From NCBI GenBank assembly GCA_947168065.1, contig CAMVKH010000001.1:62001-126000 (forward strand): DNA of 64,000 bases, read 5' to 3'. The position numbers were made by a program, and so were the translations under genes. Positions 6,438 to 15,676 of the stretch are shown here, in pieces. The stretch comes from an uncultured Bacteroidales bacterium (GTDB taxonomy: Bacteria; Bacteroidota; Bacteroidia; Bacteroidales; UBA932). The notes below the pieces were generated by a model. That model did not search any database. It had not been told where the DNA came from and saw nothing but the letters and a program-made list of their open reading frames with translations. How positions within the stretch are numbered: the first letter of the stretch is position 1; each line of letters opens with the position of its first letter.

Positions 6438-7292
6438 CTATAGGATGCCCGACAACGCTGCGCGGAACTCGGGCATCGGCGTTTGTGTCTCCCGCTCGAT
6501 AACGAGGGTGCGAAGGCCTGCATAGGGCATGATTTCCTCTTCAATGGCACTGAGCGGCCGGTCGGTGCCGAAATAGACCGGCGCGAAGCATTCCCAGAAC
6601 TTCCGGGCGAGTGCTTTCGGGAGATGGAAGACTTCAAGGATGAATTCCTCTGCACTCAGGCAGCAGCAGAGATAGACCATGGCCACGTCGAAGAGCGGGT
6701 AGCCGTAACAGAAATCGCCCAGGTCGATAAAATACCGCTTGTCTCCGGCAAAGATGGCGTTGCTGTACTGCAGGTCCCCGTGGATGGCGGTATCCGCATC
6801 CGGCGCTTCACGGATAAAGCGCTCCAGTTTATCCTTCTCTGCAGCCGTGAAGAAAGGATTTTCCGCCAGGAGCCGGCAATATCGGTCTTTCACGTTCTCA
6901 AACAAAGACGTATCCAAATGCACGGAATGCAGATCCCGGCACATGACAGCGAATTCGCCCGCGTATTTTCCGACGTTTCCGGGATCGTCCGACACGGCGC
7001 GGCTATAGGATTTCTTCCCTATGATCCGACGATAGCGGATTCCGCGACGGCCGTCTTCCGAGACGACGTAATCGCCGGGTTCCGGTGTCGGGATTCCCAA
7101 CTGGTAAACCATCCGGGACAGGCGCATCTCGTCGATGGACTGGAGCGTCTTCCCGGGATGGAAAAGTTTGAGGAGAACCGTCGGGTCGTCTTTCAGGTAA
7201 AAACTGTCACCGGTGGCACCGCCGCCATCGGGCACATAGTCCGTCAACTTGACCGGAATCGGTTTCGGATGGGTGGATTCCTTTTCTTCCAT
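6438..7292 (-). CDS. APH/choline-kinase-like phosphotransferase (TIGR02172-type)
   Basis: 284 residues with the protein-kinase-like fold of the aminoglycoside phosphotransferase superfamily. An N-terminal ATP-binding strand set contains VLLKLFHPG (Lys near residue 42). The catalytic loop is IHGDLQYSNAI (HGDxxxxN) near residue 190, and the metal-binding IDLGDFCYG follows about 15 residues later. The sequence fits the family first described from Fibrobacter and common in gut anaerobes. The substrate is unknown; resistance should not be assumed. It stands alone with its own promoter and diverges from the AbrB gene. Confidence 0.82.
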   Translation of the reverse strand: MEEKESTHPKPIPVKLTDYVPDGGGATGDSFYLKDDPTVLLKLFHPGKTLQSIDEMRLSRMVYQLGIPTPEPGDYVVSEDGRRGIRYRRIIGKKSYSRAVSDDPGNVGKYAGEFAVMCRDLHSVHLDTSLFENVKDRYCRLLAENPFFTAAEKDKLERFIREAPDADTAIHGDLQYSNAIFAGDKRYFIDLGDFCYGYPLFDVAMVYLCCCLSAEEFILEVFHLPKALARKFWECFAPVYFGTDRPLSAIEEEIMPYAGLRTLVIERETQTPMPEFRAALSGIL

Positions 7293-7311
7293 GTATCTGG
7301 TTTTTACTAGT

Positions 7312-7319
7312 CAAAGATA
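7312..7319 (-). promoter_or_regulatory. -7 element of the phosphotransferase gene
   Basis: Reads TATCTTTG on the minus strand, with a predicted start site about 16 nt before the ATG at 7292. Confidence 0.6.
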
Positions 7320-7357
7320 CGACACCCTGTTTATTTTTCAAAATAATAAAGAATAGT

Positions 7358-7365
7358 TATATTTG
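7358..7365 (+). promoter_or_regulatory. -7 element of the AbrB/acyltransferase operon
   Basis: TATATTTG lies 28 nt before the ATG at 7394, in AT-rich DNA between two divergent genes. The -33 TTG is not obvious (TTT only). Confidence 0.55.
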
Positions 7366-7393
7366 TGGGAAATATCCAACAAGTTTAACTTTT

Positions 7394-7603
7394 ATGCAGG
7401 AACACGAAGGCAAATACATCTTTGGCGTCGTCAAGGTCGGCGACAAAGGACAAATCGTCATTCCGCGCGATGCCCGCAAGGTTTATGACATCAAACCCGG
7501 TGACGCCCTGATCGTGCTGGGCGACCAGCGGGGCATCGCCATGCTGAAAACGGAAGTCTTCCAGAATGCCCTGGACCAGGCCATGGAGGGCCTTACGAAA
7601 TGA
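7394..7603 (+). CDS. AbrB/MazE/SpoVT-type DNA-binding protein
   Basis: 69 residues forming a single swapped-hairpin DNA-binding domain. The core VGDKGQIVIPRDARKVYDIKPGDALIV (about residues 15-42) is split here only by the family's KGQIVIP and PGD landmarks. Proteins of this kind dimerise and bind DNA as transition-state regulators or antitoxins. The short tail (VFQNALDQAMEGLTK) has no toxin-binding signature that I recognise. It overlaps the acyltransferase gene by 4 nt (ATGA), so it probably regulates that membrane enzyme. Confidence 0.88.
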   Translation: MQEHEGKYIFGVVKVGDKGQIVIPRDARKVYDIKPGDALIVLGDQRGIAMLKTEVFQNALDQAMEGLTK

Positions 7604-8694
7604 GAAAGCATTGGCTCGACAATCTGCGCTGGGTGACGGTTCTCCTGGTGCTGCTCTATCACGTTATCTATTTCTACAACAACAAAGGTGTCTTCGGGGG
7701 CATCGGCGGTTTCGGCGACGGGCCCCAGTATCAGGACGTGGTGATGTACATCCTCTACCCCTGGTTCATGCCGCTGCTGTTTCTGCTTGCGGGCATCAGT
7801 TCCCGCTACGCGCTGGAGAATCAGTCTGCCCGGGAGTGGTTCAAATCCCGCACCCGGAAGTTGCTGGTTCCCGGCACCATCGGTCTTTTCGTCATCCATT
7901 GGATCACAGGTTATTTCAATACGATAGTGGCGGCAAGGACCGGTACGTTTGAAGGAGTGCCCGCACTGGTACGGTATGGCATCATGGCCGTCAGCGGCAC
8001 CGGTCCCCTCTGGTTCATCCAGGACCTGTGGCTGTTCTCACTGCTTCTGCTCCTGATCCGCAAGCTGGACCCGAAGCACCGGTTCCACGAAGGGTGCGGC
8101 AAATTGAACATGGTCTGGATTATCCTGCTGGGAATCCTGTTCTGGGCCGGAGAGCAACTGCTGATCCGCAATCCCCGCCCGCAATCCGCAGATGGACTGT
8201 ACAACCTCTACAAACCCCTCTTCTATCTGATCCCGTTCCTGCTGGGGTATTTCGTATTCTCGCATCAGAACGTACAGGAGAAACTGGAAAAGTTCTGGAT
8301 TCCCCTCCTGGGCAGCGCCGTGGCTTCCGGGGCCGTGCTCATCATCACCACCTTCGGCCAGGACAACACCTCGCCCGCATACCTGTCCAGCCCCCTGAAC
8401 TGCCTCTACGGCTGGCTGATGTGCCTCGCCCTGATGGGCTGGTTCAAGGCCCGCTTCGACAAGACCAGCCCGTTTGCCGACTATATGACACGCAACAGTT
8501 ACGGTCTCTACATCATCCACTACCTGGTCGTCGCTAGCGTCGGTTATATGCTGAAAACCCATACCAATCTGCCCCCGGTCGCCATCTACGTCATCCTGGC
8601 CGTCGCCGTATTCAGCCTGTCGCCGCTGATCCACGAAATCCTCAAGCGCATCCCCTTCGTGAGATGGGCTGTACTTGGCATAAAAAAATCGTAG
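7600..8694 (+). CDS. Acyltransferase-3/OpgC-like integral membrane protein
   Basis: 364 residues with about ten hydrophobic helices. It opens MRKHWLDNLRWVTVLLVLLYHV, where the D-L-R and the intramembrane His are hallmarks of the acyltransferase-3 family, and has the RTRK/RKLLVP loop after helix 2. Such enzymes move acyl groups from the cytoplasm to extracytoplasmic sugars or lipids. The acceptor is unknown. It is translationally coupled to the AbrB-like gene. Its last 13 codons and the following 15 nt recur at 15677-15732. Confidence 0.85.
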   Translation: MRKHWLDNLRWVTVLLVLLYHVIYFYNNKGVFGGIGGFGDGPQYQDVVMYILYPWFMPLLFLLAGISSRYALENQSAREWFKSRTRKLLVPGTIGLFVIHWITGYFNTIVAARTGTFEGVPALVRYGIMAVSGTGPLWFIQDLWLFSLLLLLIRKLDPKHRFHEGCGKLNMVWIILLGILFWAGEQLLIRNPRPQSADGLYNLYKPLFYLIPFLLGYFVFSHQNVQEKLEKFWIPLLGSAVASGAVLIITTFGQDNTSPAYLSSPLNCLYGWLMCLALMGWFKARFDKTSPFADYMTRNSYGLYIIHYLVVASVGYMLKTHTNLPPVAIYVILAVAVFSLSPLIHEILKRIPFVRWAVLGIKKS

Positions 8695-8709
8695 TGAGTT
8701 TCTGATTAT
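8654..8709 (+). repeat. 56-bp duplicated segment, copy 1 (acyltransferase 3' end)
   Basis: It covers the codons for FVRWAVLGIKKS, the stop and 15 nt of the 3' flank. The second copy is at 15677-15732, with 52 of 56 bases identical. Confidence 0.85.
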
Positions 8710-8758
8710 CAGCACGATGTGCACCCCAGTTGATAGAGCCACCGACGCTGCGCAGAAC

Positions 8759-9292
8759 TCATTGCCCGGCAAGCCCCTTCCATCCGGATTGCTCAAAACG
8801 GACAAATGCATCGACAAGCGAATCCATCTCATCGGCAGAAAGACCAGGGCGCAGCAATTCCACGATCAGCGCTACAGCCATTTCGGCATATAGCCGAAAA
8901 AAAGACGCTGGAACGGCCAGGTCACCATGACGGTCCCGGGCCTGGTCCGCCAATTCCCGGACCAACTCGTCGTGAAGGCTTTCCGGGCCGCCGTCCTGCC
9001 GGCTGTCAAGCAGAAGCCGGAACGCCCGGCACTCCGCCAGGCCGGCAAAACGCAAATCCCTGTCCGTAAAACGGAGCGACGTGGCCCTGTTCAACAACAT
9101 GCTGCGCGCACTGGACGTCACCGCGGCAAAAAGTTCTTCCTTGGACGCGTAGTAATTGTATAGGTTGGCCAGGGACGTGTCCGCCAACTTGGCGATCTGT
9201 CGCATGGAGGCTTCCCGGAAACCCTTTCCGAGAAAGGCCGTCCGTGCGGCGCAGAGGATTCTCGCCCTTGTGCTATCGCCTGCATGTTCCAT
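8759..9292 (-). CDS. TetR/AcrR-family transcriptional regulator
   Basis: 177 residues. The N-terminal HTH (about 8-55) is typical: RARILCAARTAFLGKGF, then MRQIAKLADTSLANLYNYYASKEEL. The C-terminal ligand-binding part is short for the family (usually 190-210 in total) and has no assignable ligand. It is divergent from the outer-membrane barrel gene at 9452, separated by about 160 nt, so regulation of that transport/redox cluster is plausible but not shown. Confidence 0.9.
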   Translation of the reverse strand: MEHAGDSTRARILCAARTAFLGKGFREASMRQIAKLADTSLANLYNYYASKEELFAAVTSSARSMLLNRATSLRFTDRDLRFAGLAECRAFRLLLDSRQDGGPESLHDELVRELADQARDRHGDLAVPASFFRLYAEMAVALIVELLRPGLSADEMDSLVDAFVRFEQSGWKGLAGQ

Positions 9293-9423
9293 TTCAGACA
9301 GACAAAAATAGCGCGTTCCGCAGGGAGCGGCAATACCAATTTATGGTTATAATAAAGGCCTGAATGGCACCTGAACGCTGTTCATCGCTATTTTTGGGGA
9401 TTTCCGATTCAAAACCGGACTGA

Positions 9424-9431
9424 TATTTTTG
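9424..9431 (+). promoter_or_regulatory. -7 element of the barrel/imelysin operon
   Basis: TATTTTTG lies 20 nt before the ATG at 9452. No TTG is found at the standard distance, which suggests a promoter needing an activator, or a weaker one. Confidence 0.5.
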
Positions 9432-9451
9432 CAGCAGATTAAGTGGGATCC

Positions 9452-10726
9452 ATGAAACACGGAATATTGATCATATCCTTCCTGCTGCTGGCGTTTCAGG
9501 CAACAGCCCAGCATATTCCCTACGGAAGCAGGCTTACCGTCGGCGGGTACGGCGAAGTCGCGCTGACCCGCAATTTCTACAGCGACAACGTCTATCGATA
9601 CTCCTCGGCAGCGGCGCATCAGCATGAGCAGCACGGGCGATTCGACATCCCCCATGCCGTGGTCTATCTGGGCTATGATTTCGGAAAGGGGTGGACCATG
9701 CAGACCGAAATCGAGTTTGAGCATACCGGCACCGGCGGAGCCGTGGAGAAGGAATTCGAAGAGGCTGGCGAGTGGGAGACGGAGACCGAGAAAGGCGGCG
9801 AGGTGGAACTCGAACAGTTCTGGATACAAAAGAGTTTCTGCCCTGAATTCAACGTCCGCATGGGCCACATCGTGGTGCCTGTGGGCGGGCTGAACAACGC
9901 ACATGAGCCGCTGAATTTCTTCACGGTCTATCGGTCTGAAGGCGAATATACGATCCTGCCCAGCACCTGGCACGATACCGGCATCAGCTTGTGGGGCAGC
10001 ACGGCGCACTGGCGTTACGAAGCCATGGTCATAGCCGGGTTGGACGCCTATATGTTCAACACCGAGAACTTCGTCAAAAACGGGGCCGGCTCCCCCTTCG
10101 AGTTCAAGGCCGCCAACCAACTGGGATTCGCCGGACGTATCGACAACCGCTCGATAAGGAATCTGAGGATGTCCCTCAGCGGCTTTTATGGAAGAGCATT
10201 CAACAACACCTATCCCTATGAAGTGATTCCCGAGACCTCCCGCTACTACGGGGTCGTCGGACGCACGGCCATCGGCGCCTTCGACTTTGCATACACAGGC
10301 AGACACTTCATTGCAAGAGGCAACGCCGATTATGGCCACGTAGGCGACGCAACCGTCATCAGCAACATGAAACGCAACCGCAGCGCCAACAACGCCCCTT
10401 ACAAGAAATCTGCCGTAGGGAAAGGCGCATTTGCAGCCGGGGGTGAAGCCGGATACGACATCCTTTCTCTCTTCCGGCCCAAGGACGCAGAACGGCAGCT
10501 TTTTCTCTTTGGCAGATACGAGTATTATAATTCTTATATACCGGACCAAGGACAGGAAGCGGCCGAATGGACGGCCAGGCACCGCATCGCCGTCGGCCTC
10601 AACTATTTTCCGCTCCCCCAGATTGCGGTCAAGGCAGAGTATTCACACCGCTTCCTGAAAGCCGGCTACAACGATGAGCCCTCCATCAGTATCGGTATCT
10701 GCTACATGGCATTCTTCAAACGATAA
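9452..10726 (+). CDS. Outer-membrane porin-like beta-barrel protein
   Basis: 424 residues. A Sec signal peptide MKHGILIISFLLLAFQATAQ precedes a mature protein rich in alternating amphipathic strands with aromatic girdles and glycine turns, ending in SIGICYMAFFKR. The start is taken at 9452, since the GTG upstream at 9443 adds residues ahead of a complete signal peptide. The pattern resembles phosphate-selective or other general porins of Bacteroidota. Charged Glu-rich stretches (EFEEAGEWETETEKGGEVE, residues ~101-119) may line the pore or bind metal. It is followed 20 nt later by the imelysin gene and probably shares its transcript. Confidence 0.75.
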   Translation: MKHGILIISFLLLAFQATAQHIPYGSRLTVGGYGEVALTRNFYSDNVYRYSSAAAHQHEQHGRFDIPHAVVYLGYDFGKGWTMQTEIEFEHTGTGGAVEKEFEEAGEWETETEKGGEVELEQFWIQKSFCPEFNVRMGHIVVPVGGLNNAHEPLNFFTVYRSEGEYTILPSTWHDTGISLWGSTAHWRYEAMVIAGLDAYMFNTENFVKNGAGSPFEFKAANQLGFAGRIDNRSIRNLRMSLSGFYGRAFNNTYPYEVIPETSRYYGVVGRTAIGAFDFAYTGRHFIARGNADYGHVGDATVISNMKRNRSANNAPYKKSAVGKGAFAAGGEAGYDILSLFRPKDAERQLFLFGRYEYYNSYIPDQGQEAAEWTARHRIAVGLNYFPLPQIAVKAEYSHRFLKAGYNDEPSISIGICYMAFFKR

Positions 10727-10746
10727 TCAAGTAAACATTCATACGC

Positions 10747-11961
10747 ATGAAAAAGATTTGTAACCTTCTGCTGGCTGCGGCCTTCATTCTGTCCGCAGCA
10801 TCTTGCAACTCCCTCGATCCCAGCGCTGAAACCCAACAGGACAAAGCCCTGAAAGCGGCCGTGGAACAGTATGTGCCCGGTGTCATCTATAAGATTTACG
10901 GCAATCTGGCCGACGCATCGGAGACGCTTTACAATCAGCTTTCCGCCATGAAAGCGTCCGGCAGCTTCACACAGTCCCAGATCGACCAGGTATGCGCCAC
11001 CTTCCTGGAAGCACGCAAATGGTGGGAACAGAGCGAAGCTTTCCTTTATGGAGCCGCCACCGCTTACGGCATCGACCCGCACATCGACTCTTGGCCGCTG
11101 GACAAGGACAAACTGGCCAAGAGCTTGTCGAATGCCGAGACCATCGCAGACCTTGACGAAGAGGGCGCAGGCGCCGTGGATGAGGTCGGCGCCGCATCGC
11201 TCGGCTTCCACGGCATCGAATTCATCATCTTCCGGGATGGAAAGAACCGTACGGCTGCGGCCCTCAACGGCATTGAGGACGATGAAGCTTTCGCCGGCAG
11301 GAATGTAAGCGGCAAAAGCGAGATCATCTTTGCCGCCGCCGTCGCAGAAGATCTTCGCAACTACTGCTTCGAGCTTCAGGCTGCATGGGATCCCGACTGC
11401 CCGGCACAGCGCGTAGCGCTGGTCGAGGACGAACTCGAAATGAACACCACCATGGACAGCGGTCTGACTTATGGCGAAAACCTCCTCGAGACAGGAAACG
11501 CCGGCAGTACCTACCGCAACTGGTCGGAAGCCATTTCCTCCATCCTCGTGGCCGGATGCTCAAATATTTGCAATGAAGTGGCCAACACCAAGATAGGAAC
11601 CGCTCATTACGTAAGCAGCTCCGACTACGACCCCGATTACATCGAGTCGCCCTATTCCAAGAAATCCTACCAGGACTTCAAGGACAACATCCTCTCGATC
11701 CAATACAGTCTCTATGGCGCGCAAGGGGCTGTTTCGGCCGGGAGTGCTTCCATCGCGGCCTTCCTCAAAGACAACAAATGGGATAAGGCCGATGAACTGG
11801 AAAGCGCCCTCGCAGCAGCCGTCAAGTCGTTGGACGACGCCATGGCGAAAGGCGCCTTCGTGGACAATCCCACCTCCGCCGAGGCTGAAACCTGCATCAT
11901 GCGCATCAATGAACTGGACGCCCTCCTCAATGATGCGGCAGACTGGATTTCCAAACTGTAG
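10747..11961 (+). CDS. Imelysin-family (M75-like) lipoprotein
   Basis: 404 residues. The signal peptide ends in the lipobox SAASC (Cys near residue 20), giving a lipid-anchored envelope protein. The imelysin signature GxHxxE is present as G153-F-H155-G-I-E158, after DPHIDSWPLDKDKL, which is also typical. Imelysins were named as peptidases, but structural work links the family to iron-regulated, iron-uptake-associated proteins (IrpA, EfeO relatives). Its place between a porin and a di-heme oxidoreductase supports an iron or redox role. It is 6 nt before the next gene. Confidence 0.88.
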   Translation: MKKICNLLLAAAFILSAASCNSLDPSAETQQDKALKAAVEQYVPGVIYKIYGNLADASETLYNQLSAMKASGSFTQSQIDQVCATFLEARKWWEQSEAFLYGAATAYGIDPHIDSWPLDKDKLAKSLSNAETIADLDEEGAGAVDEVGAASLGFHGIEFIIFRDGKNRTAAALNGIEDDEAFAGRNVSGKSEIIFAAAVAEDLRNYCFELQAAWDPDCPAQRVALVEDELEMNTTMDSGLTYGENLLETGNAGSTYRNWSEAISSILVAGCSNICNEVANTKIGTAHYVSSSDYDPDYIESPYSKKSYQDFKDNILSIQYSLYGAQGAVSAGSASIAAFLKDNKWDKADELESALAAAVKSLDDAMAKGAFVDNPTSAEAETCIMRINELDALLNDAADWISKL

Positions 11962-11967
11962 CATTGT

Positions 11968-13737
11968 ATGAAAACTGCCACTTACTTACTGACTGCAGTC
12001 ATCGTGCTGGTCGCGGCAGCAGCCTGCGACCCGATAGACACGCCCGTCCCCCAAAGGGAATCCGATGCAAAATACGTCGGAAAAGCCGTTGGTAACTTTA
12101 CAGCGGAGGAATGGTATCCCGGCGGATTGCTGGGGACCACCGACAACATCACGGAAGGGTGCTATGAAGACGAGGCGCCTGCCGTGAGCGAGCAGGGGCT
12201 CATCACGCAATTCAACCACGGCGAGATGTTCTTTGAGCGCAATGTGACGCTCAACACGGCACCTTTCAAGGGCCTCGGTCCCGCCTCGGTGCGCAAGTCC
12301 TGCCTGGACTGCCACCCTGCATACGGACACGGGAAATGGCAAGCCACCTACGAGGCAAATACGGCCCGTTCATTTGGTAACGGTTATCTGCTGGTAGTCT
12401 ACTATGCCAATCAGCCCGGAAGCAACGACGGGGCCTATGTATCCGAAGTGACCGGCATGCCCCAGACGATGGCGGCAGATCCCTTCCTCCCTCCTATCGA
12501 CGAAAGCGGCATCTCTCTCTTATGGCTTCCAGTTACGGCCATGGAAAGCGGCCTTCCGATGAGATTTCCCGACGGTGAGGTTTACAGCCTCCAGTATCCG
12601 GAACTGACCATCGCCAAAGAAGCTTTCAATACCGATCCGAATCCTTATGACACTGCCCAGGAGAAGGGGCTGACCATGGGATTCCGGCTGGAATCCACCA
12701 TCGGGATCATCGGCACCGGACTTATTGACGCCCTCTCCGAGGACGCCATCCGCGAGCAATACCGGGCCGAAGCCCCGTACGTCGAACTCAATCCGGCATT
12801 CTGGGACAAAGCGGCCAACGACTTTGCCGCATCGGCCTTTTACAACAACTGGCAGGCCGGAGCCAACGGGGACGGCATCCTGGCTGACGGAAGCCATGTA
12901 GCACGCGGAGAATACAAGCCCGTCAAGCGTTTCACCTATGCCATGACCCGGGGAAGCCTCCAGGACGGCGCAGGGGCCAACGCTATCTGGAACATCACCA
13001 ACGTCTCCCGCCCCGACCGCCCCTATCTCTACACAACCGTCGCCTGGGCACGGAAAATGAGCGAAACCCCTTCTGTCATTTCGGCCATCCGCCAAGAAGG
13101 CAGCGCATCTCCCTATTTCGTTGACGTAAACAAAGACGGTTCCGTCACGGACGACGAAATAGCAGAGGCCGTGTTTGCCCTCCTGAGCCCCACTACCAAC
13201 CAGTTCGACAATCCCTACCACAACTTCGAGCCGGAAATGACGGCCGACCAGTTCTACGACTTCATGGTCTGGCACAGGGGCCTGTCCATCCCCCGCGCCC
13301 GAAACCTTCACGAGGAAGATGTCCAGCGAGGAAAGGAACTCTTCTCCGAAATGGGCTGTGCATCTTGCCACAGACCCTCCTGGAAGACAGGCGAGGACAA
13401 TTATTGGTCTCCCGCCATGAATGAAGGCAAACCCCTGCCGCGTTATGCGAACCAGACCATCTGGCCTTATTCCGACTTCATCCAGCACCGTCTGTACATG
13501 AAGAACGACATTCATGGCAGCTGGTGCCGCACCACGCCGCTCTGGGGCCGGGGCCTTTCCATGCTCAACACCGGCGCTTCGGACCGTCTCCATGACTGCC
13601 GGGCCCGCACTGTTGTGGAAGCCATCATGTGGCACGCCTACTCCCGACAGAGCGATGCCTATGGATCGGCCGAGAAGTTCTACAACCTTTCAAAGGAAGA
13701 CCGCGACGCAGTCGTAAAGTTCATCGAATCGATATGA
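11968..13737 (+). CDS. Di-heme oxidoreductase, DUF1111/thiol oxidoreductase family
   Basis: 589 residues, exported: MKTATYLLTAVIVLVAAAACDP contains a lipobox-like AAAC. Two covalent heme sites of type CxxCH are present, CLDCH (residues 112-116) and CASCH (464-468). In this family the two cytochrome c domains flank a long middle region, as here. The family is often found beside imelysin. The electron donor and acceptor are unknown. Heme attachment would need the cytochrome c synthase encoded immediately downstream. Confidence 0.88.
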   Translation: MKTATYLLTAVIVLVAAAACDPIDTPVPQRESDAKYVGKAVGNFTAEEWYPGGLLGTTDNITEGCYEDEAPAVSEQGLITQFNHGEMFFERNVTLNTAPFKGLGPASVRKSCLDCHPAYGHGKWQATYEANTARSFGNGYLLVVYYANQPGSNDGAYVSEVTGMPQTMAADPFLPPIDESGISLLWLPVTAMESGLPMRFPDGEVYSLQYPELTIAKEAFNTDPNPYDTAQEKGLTMGFRLESTIGIIGTGLIDALSEDAIREQYRAEAPYVELNPAFWDKAANDFAASAFYNNWQAGANGDGILADGSHVARGEYKPVKRFTYAMTRGSLQDGAGANAIWNITNVSRPDRPYLYTTVAWARKMSETPSVISAIRQEGSASPYFVDVNKDGSVTDDEIAEAVFALLSPTTNQFDNPYHNFEPEMTADQFYDFMVWHRGLSIPRARNLHEEDVQRGKELFSEMGCASCHRPSWKTGEDNYWSPAMNEGKPLPRYANQTIWPYSDFIQHRLYMKNDIHGSWCRTTPLWGRGLSMLNTGASDRLHDCRARTVVEAIMWHAYSRQSDAYGSAEKFYNLSKEDRDAVVKFIESI

Positions 13738-13753
13738 TTCCGAACCGAGTCAT

Positions 13754-15664
13754 ATGAAAAAATTATGTAAATACCTGTCTTACGGTTCAGTGGCGGCCCT
13801 CATCGTGATGATGGTGGCCGCCACCATCGTTGAAAGGATCAAGGGCACGCCTGTCGCGTTCGAATGGTTCTACCACAGCCCGCTGTTCATCATCCTTTGG
13901 GCCTTAGCTGCCGTGGCCGGGTTGCTTTACCTTGTACTTCGGGGAACCCCCCGCCGCATAGCGACAATGTCTCTCCATGTGGGTCTTGCCGTCATTCTTG
14001 CCGGAGCGCTGCTGACACACGTTTTCGGTGAAACCGGTTCTATCCATCTTCGCGAAGGGGAGGAGAAGGATGCCTTCGAGCGTGAAGACGGGACAGTTGC
14101 CGGACTTCCCTTCAGCATCCGTCTGGACGAATTCGCAATCGAATACCACCACGGCTCCAAGATGCCGTCCGACTACCGCTCCGAGATAGCCTTCCTCCCC
14201 AAGGGCGAGGCGGTTACGATTTCCATGAACAATATTGCCAAGTACAGCGGTTATCGCTTCTACCAGGCCGATTACGACGAGGACGGGCAGGGCAGCATCC
14301 TGGCCGTGAGCCATGACCCGTGGGGCGTGGGCGTAACCTATACCGGCTATCTCATCCTCCTGTTGTCCATGATCGGCTTTTTCTTTCAGAAGGATACGGC
14401 TTTCCGCAGATCCCTCAGGCGCGTGGCTTCCATGACGTCTGTTATCGCGTTGCTGCTGCTTCCCGGTTTCGAGGCTTCTGCCGCCCCGAAAGATGTCACC
14501 CGTGCCATGGGCGGGATGTATGTCTATTACGGCCACCGCGTTTGCCCGTTCGACACCTATCTGCAGGAAAAAGGGGCGGACGCGACCGTAGAATCGCTTG
14601 ACAAGATAAAGCTCTTTCCCCTGACAGATTCCACCGGAACTGTATCATGGTATGCCGCTTCAGACGATTTGCCGGAAGCGGTGTATGACAATGAAGACCT
14701 GTGGACCTTCATCCGGAAATCCCCTGAAGTGCTGCATCAGGCGCTTTCTTCCGGCAACGAAGACGATGCGTTGAAAGTCCTTCATGGCATCAGAGCCTAT
14801 CAGGAGAAGACTGCATCTTCCGTCATCCCCTCTGCGAAGAAAGTCAAGGCGGAGCGCCTGTACATCCATATTGCCCGTCCAAAGATACAGTTCATGCTCT
14901 GCTTGTCGCTTGGCGTCATCCTTTTCATCCTGGGCGGAGTCCTGATCACCAAGCGGAAGAAGTTCCCTGCCTGGGTGTTGCTCGCAGGAGCGACAGTGGC
15001 TCTGCTGATCTGGTTGTACCTGACCCTGGTCATCGGCCTCCGCTGGTATGTGTCAGGCACCGGGCCCTACGTGGGAAGGTATAATGTGATGATGCTCATG
15101 GCATGGTTTGCCACGCTGGCCATATTATTGCTTTACAGACGTTTCCCGCTGATTGAGCCGTTGGGGTTCCTCCTCGCCGGCTTCACGATGCTCCTGGCGA
15201 GCCGCGCAGGAGTCACCCCACAGATCATGCCCTTGATGCCGGTTCTGCAGTCCCCGCTGCTTTCCATCCACGTACTGTCGATGATGATGTCTTACACCCT
15301 GTTCGGACTGGTGGCTTTCAACGGTATCATGGGCGTGGCGGTCCCCTCTTCCGATGCACGGGAGAAACTCCGCGACGTAAGTCTGGTAGTGCTGTACCCG
15401 GCCGTGTTCCTCCTCACTTTCGGCACCTTCCTTGGCGCCGTATGGGCCAACATATCCTGGGGCAGCTACTGGGCCTGGGATCCGAAGGAGACATGGGCGC
15501 TCATCACCCTGCTCGTCTATTCTTTCACGCTGCATGATGGAAGCATCAGGCCATTCAGGAATCCGAAATTCTTCCACGCGTACTGCATCGCTGCATTCCT
15601 CGCCGTGATGATCACCTATTTCGGCGTGGGCCTTTTCTTCGGCGGAATGCACGCATACAGTTAA
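13754..15664 (+). CDS. CcsBA-type cytochrome c biogenesis protein (ResB-CcsA fusion)
   Basis: 636 residues. The N-terminal ResB/CcsB-like part (about 1-235) has three membrane helices and a periplasmic domain. The C-terminal CcsA part (about 370-636) has about eight helices and the heme-handling WWD-like signature WGSYWAWDPKETWALI, plus candidate heme-ligand His residues in IHVLSMMMSYTLF and HAYCIAAFL. This is the single-polypeptide system II synthase that attaches heme to CxxCH proteins in the periplasm. It lies 16 nt after the di-heme oxidoreductase, whose maturation is its obvious job. Confidence 0.93.
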   Translation: MKKLCKYLSYGSVAALIVMMVAATIVERIKGTPVAFEWFYHSPLFIILWALAAVAGLLYLVLRGTPRRIATMSLHVGLAVILAGALLTHVFGETGSIHLREGEEKDAFEREDGTVAGLPFSIRLDEFAIEYHHGSKMPSDYRSEIAFLPKGEAVTISMNNIAKYSGYRFYQADYDEDGQGSILAVSHDPWGVGVTYTGYLILLLSMIGFFFQKDTAFRRSLRRVASMTSVIALLLLPGFEASAAPKDVTRAMGGMYVYYGHRVCPFDTYLQEKGADATVESLDKIKLFPLTDSTGTVSWYAASDDLPEAVYDNEDLWTFIRKSPEVLHQALSSGNEDDALKVLHGIRAYQEKTASSVIPSAKKVKAERLYIHIARPKIQFMLCLSLGVILFILGGVLITKRKKFPAWVLLAGATVALLIWLYLTLVIGLRWYVSGTGPYVGRYNVMMLMAWFATLAILLLYRRFPLIEPLGFLLAGFTMLLASRAGVTPQIMPLMPVLQSPLLSIHVLSMMMSYTLFGLVAFNGIMGVAVPSSDAREKLRDVSLVVLYPAVFLLTFGTFLGAVWANISWGSYWAWDPKETWALITLLVYSFTLHDGSIRPFRNPKFFHAYCIAAFLAVMITYFGVGLFFGGMHAYS

Positions 15665-15676
15665 CAACGGGAAATT

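Noticed and set aside
6438-7292. Aminoglycoside resistance gene
   Set aside because: Only the general kinase-like fold matches; the sequence fits a family of unknown substrate.
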